This document shows positions 21,726 through 34,464 of a DNA stretch of 64,000 bases, piece by piece. The position numbers and the translations under genes were made by a program. The notes under the pieces were generated by a model, which worked only from the letters and a program-made list of their open reading frames with translations, made no database searches and was not told the DNA's origin. This DNA is from Lycium barbarum (taxonomy: Eukaryota > Streptophyta > Magnoliopsida > Solanales > Solanaceae), in the NCBI RefSeq assembly GCF_019175385.1, contig NC_083337.1, positions 164,189,713-164,253,712 of the forward strand, given 5' to 3'. Numbering within the stretch: position 1 is the stretch's first letter; every line of letters begins with the position of its first letter.

Positions 21726-23022
21726 GGGCCTGTTTGGAAAGCCACCCAGGTAATTGGAATTGGGTGTAATTACACAGTTTGGTCTGTTTGTTTGACCAGG
21801 TAATTACACATTTAGGTGGAAATTGGGTGTAATTGAGAAAGTGTAATTACACTCTCCAATTCTCAAGGGGGTGCTGAGAATTGTGTGTAATTACACCCTG
21901 TAATTACATGGTTACTTTTTAGTTTATTTCTTTTTTATATTATTTTAATTTCTTTTTTATTTCTATTACTTAATCTCTTTTTTATTTTATTTTAATTTAT
22001 TTTCTTTTCTAATTTATTTTTATTTATATTTTCATTTCTTATTTATTTTTTATTTTTCAAATATATTTTTCTTTTTATATTATTTATATTTCATTTCCTT
22101 TCTTCTCATTCCCTATATACTTCTTGTGGTTCCATGTCATTGCTCGTATTTTTTTATTTTATTCATTTAGCATAATCGTATTATTATTCTAATTTTTGAA
22201 ACTACATCTCTTAATATTAGAAAGAATGAGTCATTAATAAACTTGGCATATAATGAGTGACGTTATTAACGTACAATTTCGTTTTGAATGACGTTATATA
22301 CTTATATTTTCCCTTTCTTTTGAATTATAAGAGTATTTACTTATGTTATGCTGAAACTTACTTTGTAATGTTGGAATTTGACATAAGAGTATTATGTTAA
22401 ATTTTTTTCTTTTGGATTTTGAATTTGGGTTATATTTTCGATTTTAATTTATTTGTTTTAGTAGCATTGACTTGTTATTTCACATTGCATGCTGTTTATT
22501 TTTCACTTAGTTGATAAAATTTCTGTCAAATATTTGAATAATGCTATGGCATTATATTTATAAATATTCCTTTTGTGTCAAACATTCAATCCCATGACGT
22601 TCTCACAAAAAAAAAAAAGTATGCTTTTAAGTTTTATAATCAATTAAAATTAAAATATTATTAATTTGAATTTATATATCAATTATTTTTTATAATATTA
22701 GTTACAAATATATGATTATTTAATTAACATATTTTCAAGAAACAATGTGTTATTAAATAACTAATTTAGTATCTTTTATAAAGGCACATATTTTTTAAAT
22801 ATTAAATTTTAATTTTTTATAATTAAATTTTATTTTTAAATTAAACTAACTGTGTAATTACACATGTGCAACCAAACAGCACGCTTGTAATTACACTGTA
22901 ATTACGTTATGACAAACAAACAGGTCATTGTAATTACAACACTGTGTAATTACTAGGCTGTGTAATTACTAGGGTAGTAATTACACCAATTCCAATTACC
23001 AGGTGGCCTTCCAAACAGACCC
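21726..23022. mobile_element. PIF/Harbinger-type non-autonomous element
   Basis: Left gggcctgtttggaaagcc and right ccttccaaacagaccc are inverted ends; the target duplication is TTA (21723-21725, 23023-23025), characteristic of PIF/Harbinger. Subterminal regions repeat gtaattaca many times in both orientations. The 1.3-kb AT-rich interior has no transposase. Confidence 0.8.
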
Positions 23023-23835
23023 TTAATCTATTGACATTGAGTTAGAATTCGAAGAGTCATTTAAACATCTATTGATTTTATGATTTCCTTCTCCATCTCA
23101 AGTATGCAAATGTTAATTACTGGGACATACTAATGACTAATTACTTATTACTAGACTGATGAGTACATGCTAGCATACTTGTACTCACAGATAAAATAGA
23201 AAAATAAGTAGAAAAGCTCCAAAATAAATTCAAGAAGTGAGCTTAATTTGGTATTCTTTGCCTCATGTCGTCGTTAAATATAACACCACTATCGTATCAG
23301 TGCATCCAAAGAATCCCATCGCAAACTCCTTCGATTTTGTCATTTATGCACATGCAGCAGCACCGTTCATTATACACTTATATCTATATTCCGATAAAGG
23401 ACAAAAGAAATTGAAACATATTTAATTGAACATAATTTCAATAATTTTCAATACTCATCTCAAAACCATCAGATCTTTTCATGTCCTAAATATTTGATGG
23501 TGCAGGGAAAGAAAAAAAGAATGTAAAATTCACAATTACAAAAGAAAATCAATAAAAGGACCTTAATTACACAAATCAAACCAATATTACAAAGTAAACA
23601 GTAACATAGTAAAACTGAACAATCTCAATAGGGAAAAAAATAATATCACTCCCTCAAATTGCTGGGAGAACAAAAATAAAATAAAATTACTCTATCATAT
23701 GCAAAAAAATAGATTGGATGAAGAAATTGACAGTGAAAAGTTGTTGCAACTTGCAATCTTCTTCTCTCCAAATTATATAACACAAGAATTCTTCTTCTTT
23801 ATTAATTAAGGAAATTAAGCAAACGGTTATTCATG

Positions 23836-23941
23836 CTTTATTGGGTAAAAGAAACGGCTGTCAATACTTAATTGGGAAAAGGACACTGCTTTATTGGGTA
23901 AAAGAAACGGTTGTCAATACTTAATTGGGAAAATGACACTG
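23836..23941. repeat. 53-bp tandem duplication
   Basis: The unit ctttattgggtaaaagaaac...gacactg occurs twice (23836-23888, 23889-23941) with two differences. Related sequence (ttaattaggggaaatgggca) reappears near 25804-25990, on the far side of the nested elements. Confidence 0.8.
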
Positions 23942-24033
23942 TGTGTCCACTTAGCTAAATTACTCCCATATTTAATCAATGTTTGACTTAATTTCACTAG
24001 GTGTCCATTCGGCCCAAATTAATGCTAAAAAAT

Positions 24034-25665
24034 GGCCGGTCAGCCCAAAATAATGTCAAGGCTGGCCAGCCCAACAGCCCAGGCGTTTTAAAAAAAAAAA
24101 AAAAAAACTTTTTAGTCGCCACAAATACGTCACCACTAAAGGGCTATACACTTTATATACAAGAATTATACATTTTATATACATATGCTGAAATTAATCA
24201 TACATTTATTATACATAAATTATACGTTAATTATACATTTATTATACACATATTATACAATAATGATATGATATTTATTTTTAACATATACAATAGCGAT
24301 ACATATTATGTACCACAATGATACGATTTGAATAATACATTTTTTATACGTATGATACACTTTTTATACAAGACTGATACAGTTTATATACACATGCTGA
24401 AATTATATATACACTTTCTATACAAAAATGATACATATTATATACAAAAATGATACAATTTTCTATTCTTTACAGAGTAGTTGCACTGTGTTGATACACA
24501 TTATATACACAAATGATACATATTATATATAAAAATGATACATACCTTAGTGATTCATATTTTATACAGTTTCTATACATTATAGATAGATACTGATACA
24601 TATTTTATACACAAATGACACATATTATATATAAAAATCGCCTCAAACATTTTTGTGTTTGGGTTTTTATTGAAAATTGTCTTATTTAAGTTTTGGCTAA
24701 TGGATGGGATTAGTTTAAGGGAAAAATACGTATATATACAAGTTAAGGAGAAATATTTACGAAACGTGACGATAGTTTTCCTTATTTACAAAACTTAACG
24801 ATATTTTATGAAACATGACGGATTTTCATATATTTTTCGATTTTTATTTTATTTTCAGAAAATTTTTTTTTTAATAAAAAAATTTTATTTTAAAAAAAAA
24901 ATTTAAAAATTATTTTAAACTTTGTAAAAACAATTTTATATATTTTTTTATTATTTTTGCTCAAAGGCTTAAAAAATTACCTCAAATTTTTGTATATGAA
25001 AAATTTATGAAATGTTATGTGTAAGCGAAATTTTTAATATAGTTTTTCATACACAAAATGTGAATGAATTTCTAAATCTTGAGCAAGATATACACATTTC
25101 ATACTATTCTCATACATAAAATTTTGAGCATAATGTTTAAGCCTTGATCGAGATATGCACATTTCATACGTTTTTCATACACAAAATTTGAGCGCATCTT
25201 TTAAGCCTTGAGCAAGATATACACATTTCATACACAAAAATTTAAGCGATTATTTTAAGTCTTGCATGTTGTATCAAAGTTGTATACAATCTTGTTGTAG
25301 TTGTATTAATTTTAGAGAAATCTAACACGAACTTTGTACACGAAAATGTGAGCGAAATTCTAAGCCTTGAGCGAGATACAAATTTCATACCGTTTTCATA
25401 CATACAATTTTGAGGTGATTTTTTAAGCCTTGAACGAGATATACACATTTCATACAATTTTCATGCCGTTTTCATACACTAAATTTTAAGCGAACTTTTT
25501 AAGCCTTGAGCGAGATATACACATTTCATACATAAATTTTTGAGCGAAAAAAAATAAAAAAAAATATTTTTTTTTTTTTTGAAAAAAAGGGTATGTTTGT
25601 TATAGGGTTTGTAATGTTATGTTTTGTAAATATAAAACTATCGTCACATTTCGTAAATATTTCTC

Positions 25666-25704
<39 letters not shown>

Positions 25705-25800
25705 CCACCCTTAGTTTAATTGCTACATTTTAAGTTTGGGAAAAATTGGGTTAGAGGGTGGAATTATTTATGGCCGACCGGCCATATACGTCCTTTTCCC
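24034..25800. mobile_element. possible outer TIR element split by a nested insertion
   Basis: The left part has tggccggtcagcccaaaata near 24034 and the right part has a matching inverted ggccgaccggcca near 25772-25784. Between the left end and the nested Mutator-like element is a stretch (24150-24630) rich in repeated tatacattttata and gatacat words. Exact ends and target duplication are unresolved. Confidence 0.35.
24719..25710. mobile_element. Mutator-like MITE with perfect 9-bp TSD and internal tandem repeats
   Basis: Perfect direct repeats ttagtttaa flank it (24710-24718, 25711-25719). The inner ends are inverted: aatatttacgaaacgtgacg on the left and cgtcacatttcgtaaatatt on the right. 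Between 24990 and 25540 a unit of roughly 60-80 bp containing agccttgagcgagatatac and cacatttcatac recurs about six times. 992 bp, no convincing coding capacity. Confidence 0.8.
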
Positions 25801-26304
25801 TACTTAATTAGGGGAAATGGGCATTTAAGCCTTTATTTATTTAATGAATATATTATGGGCTTCTTCTCTACTAATTAAGGAAGGCAAATGGTTTTTTATG
25901 CTTTATTAGGTTCAGCAAACTATTATTATCAGCTTAATTAGGGGAAATAGGCATTTAATCCGTTAGAATTAAGAGACCTAGAGGATTAAAGTCTTGTCAG
26001 CTGTCATTTTAAAAACATCCTCCTCATTAATTAACTAATTATTTTGCCATTTTTATATTTTTCAGAATAAGTTTAACAGAAAAATTACGAGAAAAAAAGC
26101 AAAAAAGATAAATGTCATTCCTGATCAATGAGAGGTGTCATGTCACCGTGTCCATTCCCAGCTTTATTATATATATTGATATTGATTCAGCTTGACAACA
26201 ATGAATTTTCTTTTCTTTTTTCTTTTTCTTTTTTCTTTTTTATTTTCCTTCTACAACAATGTGCACATGGCTGATTCTCAGACTAGTCTGTCATTGTATG
26301 CAGT

Positions 26305-27023
26305 CAGAGGCGGATCCAGGATTTAGAGGCTCTGGGTGCCACTCTGCTGTAAAGTAGACGTATTGCAATTTACATGGTCCAAATAGAGTAAACAGTTGAT
26401 CAGTTGGATTAAATGTGAGTTGCGGTTCGAGTTATTTATCTTTTCGATTTGCATAGCCAACTATTATTCCAAGTATTATATAGAACAACTCAAGTTTACG
26501 AGCATAATTATTACTCCTATAACATAAAGAAGATTTCTTTTCTAAATTAACGTGAACCAAGACTAAACATACCATTTTCTCTTGTATTTATTAAATCATT
26601 TAAATAAAAATAAAATAACATGTAAAATTAAATATAAGAAACAACAATGGAAGAGAAGTCGGGGCAACGGGGAAAGATTATTAAAATTTTGAAGAAGAGA
26701 GAGAGAATTTGGGAGAAGAGAAAGGGTTTGTTGCAAGAAGAAAATTATTTACTGAAATTTTATGCTTAAAATAAAAAAGGAACTCAATAAAAAGTAACAA
26801 TATTGTTTACCTAAAAATGTTCTAAAAATTGAGGTAGCAAGGAGCGTCCTTGGAGAGGGAAACATGACTTTTAACCACTAGCACCACAAACTCAATTTGT
26901 CCTCCGAGTGGCACAGGTTATATTAATAAGAATTCTGATACATATATACATATATAAGCAAAGTTTCAACCGACGCGTGAGGGTGGCGTGGCACCCCCAC
27001 AGTCCTACATAGATCCGCCCCTG
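26305..27023. mobile_element. hAT-type element with perfect 8-bp TSD
   Basis: Ends cagaggcggatccagg and tagatccgcccctg are inverted; the flanking 8-bp duplications tatgcagt (26297-26304, 27024-27031) are identical. 719 bp, non-coding. This end type recurs at 27194 and 48285 in the window. Confidence 0.85.
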
Positions 27024-27193
27024 TATGCAGTTATTAGATTAAGACAACTTATACTTGTCAGCAATGACCTCCATTTTTCTGGTCCCCAAAAGAAATGTAG
27101 TAGGAGTTTTTAGCAAGAAGTTGAATATTTGAAGCCGTTGAATTATTCTTTGCATTATATTACTATTACGACCCCATCTCTGTGAAACATGAG

Positions 27194-27380
27194 CAGGGGC
27201 GGATGTAGTCAAGGCCCAGGGTGTTCACCCGAACACTCTCGGTAAAAAATTACAGTGTATATTTAGGGTTAATTTTCCGTGTTCATGTAGATATATTGAT
27301 TTTTGAACACCCTGAATAAATGCAAAAATAGGTTCATTTGTTTTTTCGAACACCCTGATTGAAAATCCTGGATCCGCCAC
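27194..27380. mobile_element. short hAT-type MITE
   Basis: Left caggggcggatgtagtc and right aatcctggatccgcca are worn inverted ends, with internal inverted gtgttcacccgaacac and gaacaccctg motifs. Target duplication is imperfect (acatga on both sides). Confidence 0.65.
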
Positions 27381-28307
27381 AAGACATGATCCACCTAGAC
27401 ACTTCAGAGTTTCCTTTATTCAGAAAAAAAAAGCAATCTAATCGTCCATAATGCAATCCAAATTGAGTTTTTCCTATGGGTAGCACGACAATCCCTCTCA
27501 AAGTGTCAAAGAGAATTAAATTCGATCTCTAAACTTATAACCAACCTATCCACAACGGCCTATCTCGTTTAATTAGTCTATTTGATATAAAGATAGAAAA
27601 GTAGTATTGCCGTAGGTAGTCTTACTGTACGTGGGCTATATATTAATAAAATCACATGTACTACAAGGACATTTGCCTTTATCTGTTGGACCAGATTGAC
27701 CAACTTGTACTACGCAAATCAATTACTATTCCAGAGGGGACGTAGTTTTGTGGTATCGGATTAGTCTAAAGTCAGTATTTTTGGACGTGGAGCATAAATT
27801 TGTACGAAAGAATTTATTAAAATTACAACATGTAATTTTAAAAATATAATGAATTTAATGCTAAGTATCTTTAAGATTGAATATATAGAGTTTAAATTTG
27901 GATTCAATGCTAACTACTTGTACAACCACCACCCTGTAATCTCACTTTCGACTAGAATTGTCAATATGGATACATTTAATTTTGAAACTTTAAAATATTG
28001 TATTTTTCTTTCGATGTAGACATAGACGCAAGTGTATTAACATAATTGGTTTGGCTTCTTTTGTCTTTTCCCCTTATAGCTAGCTGCTATTCCAATTTGA
28101 CCTTACCTCCACTTTTGCAGAGCAGAGAGGTTATTTTCGATAAACTAGACCCAAATTAAAAGCATCATTTTAATATGGACAGGATGGAGTAAAACGAGTA
28201 ATTTAACTAATCTACCATATTCCTTTTCTTTATTCTGTATCTATGTGCCTCTTAATTCTAGAACAATAAATGCTAAGAGTTTTAGGGATAAAGTTGGGAA
28301 AAAATTA

Positions 28308-28577
28308 CTCTCTCCGTTCACTTTTATTTGTGCACTTTTGATTTTGTACACCACTTAAGAATTAGTAAATGAAATATATATTTTATCATAATATTCATAT
28401 TAATTGGTGTATATATAGTTTTAATAGACTTGAAAAATGGTTTGAAAATGACTAATTAATGTTAAGGGCAAAATAAGAAAATAAAAAGTTTGTCTTTCTC
28501 TTGATATGTTAAAATGGATAAGTAAAAGTAAAAATTTATTTTTAATATAGTGAACAAGTAAAAGTGAATGGAGGGAA
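28308..28577. mobile_element. Stowaway MITE
   Basis: Ends ctctctccgttcactttta and aaaagtgaatggagggaa, flanked by TA. 270 bp, non-coding. Confidence 0.75.
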
Positions 28578-28758
28578 TAACTTTTAAGTTTGTAAAATGA
28601 CAAGTATTTGAGAATAACTATATTTTTATACATGACAACTAAATTGAGCGGGGAAAGTATCAACACGTGGAGAAGTAGCATTTAAGAAAAAAATCGCTTT
28701 TCTTGGATCTTGTTCTTAATTATATTTTTTAATAATGTGTAGATTTAAGTCCTATAAT

Positions 28759-29701
28759 TAGGAGTGTACATGGATCGGGTTAGTTCGGATTTTTTAAATA
28801 CCAAACCAAACTAATTATGTCGGGCTTTTAAATTTATAAAGCAAACCAAACCAATAAAATTCAAAATTTTCAACTTCGGGTTTTCTCCGGTTATTCGGTT
28901 TTTTCGGGTTGTTCGGGTTTTTTTTCTGAAAAAAATTTCATACAAAACATATGACTTTTACTTCAAATATTTTTTTAGTACTAGTAAGAAACAACTATAT
29001 AACTACGGTGTTTCTTAAGAAAATAACACAACATGTGAGATGAGTGATGACATCGTATTAAAATATTCAACAAAAAAGATAATAAAATCAGTTAAAATTA
29101 GTAATGCTAATTAATAAGCCATAAAGAAAATGACTTTAATCTAAATACTAAGTTATGCTAAAATAAGTACATATAATAAGTATTAATTACATGACAAAGA
29201 AAAAATGAAGCTATGTATTTTTACGCTCTAAACCAATTATGCAAAATTAAAGAATGGATATCCAACATTACTGTTATTCCTAATGTTATAATTGAATTTC
29301 TTTTGATAGCATTAGTGTTGAGTTAGTTTTGATTTGGACTTTATTTGAGTTACTAACATCCGTGGGATATAAAACTTATTGGCATTTAAAATTCTAAGTT
29401 CAAACTTAAAATAATATGATAAAAGAAAAAAAAAATAAAAAAATTTAAGAAATATTTTAAATTATATTACAAATAAATATTTTTATGTATAAAATATTTT
29501 AAAGATTGAATACACGTAATATCGGGTCGGTTTGGTTTGGTTTTACTTTTTTTAGCTAAAACCAAAACCAAACCAATTATGGTCGGTTTTTTTTTTTCAA
29601 TACCAAACCAAGTCAAACCAAACCACCAGTCAGGTTTTTTTCTCGGTTTAACTCGGTTTATTGGTTAGGTGCGGTTTGTCGATTTGCTTTGTACACCCCT
29701 A
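28759..29701. mobile_element. TIR element with 8-bp TSD and gttcgg/ggtttggttt ends
   Basis: Inverted ends taggagtgtaca and tgtacacccct lie between identical cctataat duplications (28751-28758, 29702-29709). Subterminal regions are full of accaaaccaaac and its complement. The 943-bp interior is AT-rich without coding signal. The 8-bp duplication suggests hAT. Confidence 0.7.
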
Positions 29702-30060
29702 CCTATAATATTAGCTAAGAACAGACTGTCTAAATTATCAATTATATTTAAAAGGAAAAAGTTCTACTCTGGGGAATTTAACTTATATACGATGATGGTA
29801 TTATAATTTTTTTTTTCATGTTATTAGTGTATCTTACTTGGTTATGGCAATTTATTTACTTTGATTTTCGTTCTTACTAAATGTTTACTACAACAGTGCA
29901 CATAAAAAAACTCTTTTGAACCAAAATACCCCAACAACAAAAAAAAGTTACATAAGTATCTTTAGCATAGTAAAATACTGCGCTAAAGCACTTAACCGTG
30001 ACGGAGCCGTTAAGTGCTTTAAAGCAGTAAAATACTGCGCTAAACGAAGCTTTCTCTCAC

Positions 30061-30089
30061 CTATAGCGCAGTAAAATACTGCGCTATAG
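30061..30089. repeat. perfect palindrome in left terminus
   Basis: Two 13-nt arms ctatagcgcagta / tactgcgctatag around aaa. Similar palindromes occur at 29962-29986 (imperfect), 35110-35137 and 35155-35181. Confidence 0.9.
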
Positions 30090-30529
30090 GAGTCCACCTT
30101 TTTCCAAAAACAGCCTCTTATTAAATTTTCACTCTTTTTTCCATAGTTTAGTTGTATATTAATCATGCTTTGAGACTCCGGAACTTCAATATTTTATATA
30201 GAACCCTACTTATATTTGTACGATTAATAAGGTAGGCTCAATAAATCAAGGATACGCAAAAGTTTGGATTGTCGTTTTAATTGTTGAAAAGTGCTCGAAA
30301 CCATTTTTTGTTTGAAGACTTGTAGTCATTAGCTTTACGTTATTTATCTTTTAGGGTTTCAGGTTATTTTTAAATTAATGCTTAACTTTATTTCAAATGT
30401 GTCACATTTTTTTTATTATCAATTTATGATGTGAAACTATAAACAATAATAAAGACTAAGATAATATTTATAAATATGCAAATAATATATAATATTTACG
30501 ATAAACTGTACAACACTAATGTATATACA

Positions 30530-33403
30530 CTATCGTGGATAGGTCCCACATGTGGTATGCCTGAGATTATCCTTAGGCCTAAGGCTCATACCATCCCCAC
30601 CGCCCTCGCCATCGTCCTTTTTCCTCTTAATAACCGGACTCTCCAAGTCATGATCATCTCCTCTTTCCCTGGCCCGTGCGCCCTTGACTAGAATGTGCTT
30701 CTTCTTGGGATCTGGTCCCGCTAGCACGGGCAGAACCTCATGCTGACCTGTGTCTGGAAACTCGACCTCTTCCTCATCGGGAGTCGCCACCGCAGGCGCC
30801 GAAGGATGAACCTGAAACGTATATAATAATTAGTACCATTTCTTATTTATATTGAATACATTAACGTTTGTTGAATAATCAAACCTGTACGTCAACGGGC
30901 GCCTGAGTAGGCTCCTGAGATGGGTCTGGTGGTGAATATGAGGTAGTCTCCTGGACGAGATGTTGTTCGAAGTCCAAATAAAGGTTATAAAAATTAAATA
31001 AATATTTACCTTATATTGAATAAAATTTGCTTTAATTAAAAATCTTACCTGCGCCTGACGAGAAGACACCTCTGCCTCGGTAGGCTGATGAGAATGCTCC
31101 TGAATGGGTCGCTCCTGTGGACCCACTGGCGTCGAATCCTAAAATATGAAGAAAAAAAAATGAAATAATAAGTAACATACATATTTAAAATAAGTACTTT
31201 AAATAATCAAATATGTATATTAAATATTGACCTTATATTGAATAAAACTAATTTTAATAAAAAGTTTACCTGTGGCTCGACAGTCACATGGGAAGACACC
31301 GCTTGCCCGGCAGGCCCATGAGAAGACGCCTGAGTGGGTGGCTCTGGTGGACCCGCTGGCGCCGAATCCTAAAATATAAAATATTACTAAATAATGAGTA
31401 ACATATATATTTAAAATAAGTAATTTAAATGAACAAATAAGTATTTTAAATACTAATCGGGATAACAAACTCATCGAAGTCAAGAATCCTGGCTCCCTCT
31501 AAATTCCTCACAGGCCGCTCGTCAGCTAATGAAGCGCGTAACGCCGCCCAATCGATGTTATCACGCTCCTCCATGTATGCATTCTAGCTCGGCTGTGATG
31601 AAGACCCAGGTATCTCAACAAGTAGGAGCGCCGACATAAACGTAGGTGAGTCCCCAGGTGAGCCGCCACCAGTTTAGAACGGCTGCGGATGGACTAGACC
31701 GGGAACATCCTCTGGAATGGCATCGGCCTCATCCGCCTCATCTACCAGATGGTGTCCTCCACCACCAGGTCTTCTAGCAGCAGCACCGCGTTATCTACGC
31801 GCACGGCGTCCTCTGCCAGCATGTCCTCCTCCTCTGGGAGCACCCGGTCCTCTTCCTGGCGCTGCCTGATACTTAACCTCCGGAACAGGCTCCTCCATGC
31901 GCCTAATCTCTCCTGCCTACCGGATACCATTCTCGAATATCCGTACTATCTCCGACACAAGCCCCGCAAGCCCGGGGTAAGGCATATGCTCTAACCCCAA
32001 GATGCGTAAACGTTGTACGGCCACCAACTGCATTTGTGTTCAACGGTAAAACAAAAAGTTATTTTTTAAAACGTAACAATTAATACAATTAAATAAATCT
32101 AAATACGATAAACTTACCAATGCCTCGTACTACCCCGCGAGTGCTGAGTATCCTACATCCCTAGCGGGACGCAAAGCTGGGTTGCCGATCAATCGGCGTG
32201 TAATCTGATGATACCAGCGCATGTAATCCTCAATAGGAGTCAAATGGCCAACCACCTCTAAAGTGCCCAGCCTGTTCTCCCAACGATGGATCTGGACAGC
32301 TATGAAATCCAGAAAATCATCATCAACAGCAGCCCGATCGTCCCGCTGTAGTGTCAGAGCTCATGACGGACGTCAGGGGGTATACTCTGTGTATGACCAA
32401 ACTGTCATAAGACACGCTCGGGCATGTGGTCCTCTACGATGTCCAGGTGTATCAATGGACACTGCAACCTCCAAACCCCCTGACCTGCCCTGCAAAAGGT
32501 CCTAATATAGAAGCCTACGACGTCTATATAAATAGTTGCATAACATATAAATACAAATCAGTGATCACCAAGTAGAAAAGACGTTTAATTAAATTAATAA
32601 TGTAAAGTTAAATAGTTTTACCGTATCGTCCGTCATGTGATCAAGCTGGTCCCGAAATGGAAGAATATTGTGGTGCGTATCCACATCCCGGTCAAAACTC
32701 GTTGTCCACCTCTTCGCATAAGGCATGTTAATCTTGAGGTGATGCCTAGGTACGGGCTGAAAAGGCAGCATTCTTTCCCACGCCCATAACTGTAAGCGAT
32801 ATTAGAAAATACGATTTTTAGTCGTCGTTTCAAGAGGTTTGTTTACATTAAAGGAACACATACTTAAAATATTACCTGGAGAAGAGCAAAAAATCCACAC
32901 ACATCTCTGACAGCACCAATAGACGCTCGGCACAGGCATCTGTAAAGATACGCCAAAACAGCACCGCCCCAGCTGTAGTCTCCCAAGCGGTCCAGATGCT
33001 CCAAGAAAATCAAATAACGTAAACTGACAAAGGCACCCGATGAGTTCGGGAACAAGATGCCCCCGAATATAATAAGCAGGTACAAATGGACATGACGATC
33101 AACATCGTCCTACGGGGTGCCGTCCACAACTGGATACAGACCCTCCAAATAAGTGCAGAGTGCACTAAGCTGAATCCGACTCTGTCCGATATCTGGGCCG
33201 CGACATCAAGCACGAAGTGGGTGAGACTAGTCAACTCTCTGCAGCCTACGACGACGAAGCCTAGTCGATATCCCTATAGTACCAGCCCATAATAACTCTG
33301 ACCTATGATTGCCTTGCAAAGATAATACTGATCTATCAGCGGGCCCCGGGTAATCATCAGGCCTCGGGTGATGATCGGGTTCAGGGGGAACATTCGGATC
33401 CAT
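30530..33403 (-). pseudogene. transposon-type plant mobile domain (PMD) gene, decayed
   Basis: Read on the minus strand from an ATG at 33403 (MDPNVPPEPDHH), it has GPADRSVLSLQGNHRSELLW, then a shortened middle, then the PMD core: HVHLYLLIIFGGILFPNSSG, SLRYLIFLEHLDRLGDYSWG and AVLAYLYRCLCRASIG. A GT-AG intron follows (donor at about 32875), then WAWERMLPFQPVPRHHLK and the conserved EDHMPERV and TPIEDYMRWYHQITRRLIG. The end is basic, SLRPKDNLRHTTCGTYPR, as in PMD proteins labelled phosphatase 7 long form homologs. In-frame stops at 33110-33112 and 32130-32132, another near 32425, and a missing middle segment show it is dead. C-terminal Pro-rich exons are repeated. PMD genes are often transposon cargo. 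Confidence 0.75.
30884..31375 (-). repeat. exon-plus-intron tandem repeats in the PMD pseudogene
   Basis: Units at about 31269-31375 and 31047-31144 share cgaatcctaaaatat at one edge and code on the minus strand for similar Pro/Ser-rich segments (for example GPPEPPTQASSHGPAG). A worse copy lies near 30884-30980. They are separated by short AT-rich intron-like segments that also match (ttaccttatattgaataaaa type). The spacing is about 222 bp. Confidence 0.6.
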
Positions 33404-34233
33404 GAAAGAGTCCGGTCTATACAAACTAAATTAGTTATTATTCTTGAAATGAAAGATAAATTATATTAACTAATTAATAATTTGTAGGGAATATGTGAAT
33501 TATGTAGTATTATATCTTGCGAATAATTAACATGAGATAAACAATTTCACAAATAAATAAAATAACAATGGCATAATTAACATAATAGGAGATTACAATA
33601 TTTTGGGGGTATGTAGTCTCTATGTACGTGCGTTGCATGAATATTTCTTATCGAATTTTATAATATTATTTATATTCTATTGTTAAGCAACTTGGAAAAA
33701 AAATATCTACTTATTATCTTGAATACAATATTTATTTTGAATGTATAAATCTTTATTAGATAGTCTTTTCTAAAAATTATTTTCACTCTCCAACCAAATA
33801 TTGGAATAAAAATAATCATTTTCAACATAACTTTCGTCATATTAAATGTGCAGTAAATTTAATATGTGATAGTAAGGACACATATGTGATGACAAAGACT
33901 TTTAAGTTAATTAGTTTTGAATTATGTGATGGCAAAGACTTTTAAGTTAATTAGTTTGAGAATCGAAATTCAGCAGTAATATTTGTTTAGAACTCTATTT
34001 TGAATATGTGATATATTTTTAGTTGACCCAATAGCCAACACAACTACGATAAAATTAGACTAAAAGAGTATATTCGTCGAACACATATTTTCCTACAAAC
34101 TTTACATTTTTATCGTTAACTTATATATTTATGAAAAGAAGAACTTTAACTATTCTTTTTTAGATATTTTTTTTATTTAACATATATATTCATGCTTTTA
34201 AAATAATATAGATTAACAATTCATAATCATTTA

Positions 34234-34464
34234 CAACTTGTTTGGATGGTTGTTACCTATTGTATTGTATTGTGATTTGTGTTGTTAGTTTAAATACAAT
34301 GTTTGCTTTGATTGTTACTTTAATTTAATCGTATCGTATCGTTAAATCCATCGTTATGTAACGACGAAAGGTCCTATTTTATGTAACGACTGATTTGGTC
34401 CTATACAATACAGCACAATACGATACATTATGAAACAATACATAACAATCATCCAAACAAAGTG
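34234..34464. mobile_element. Harbinger-like MITE
   Basis: Ends caacttgtttggatggttgt and acaatcatccaaacaaagtg are inverted, with TTA on both sides (34231-34233, 34465-34467). 231 bp, non-coding; internal motifs cgtatcgtatcg and aacgacgaaaggtcc. Confidence 0.7.

Noticed and set aside
24001..24321. 106-residue open frame rich in Tyr and Ile
   Set aside because: Translation of a tatacattttata-type tandem repeat tract, not a gene.
24990..25540. regularly spaced repeats resembling a CRISPR array
   Set aside because: The units are imperfect, vary in length and lie inside a eukaryotic transposon with 9-bp duplications; there are no spacers of constant size.
31749..31994. plus-strand Ser/Thr-rich open frame
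   Set aside because: Shadow of the minus-strand PMD pseudogene's biased codons; no recognisable protein.
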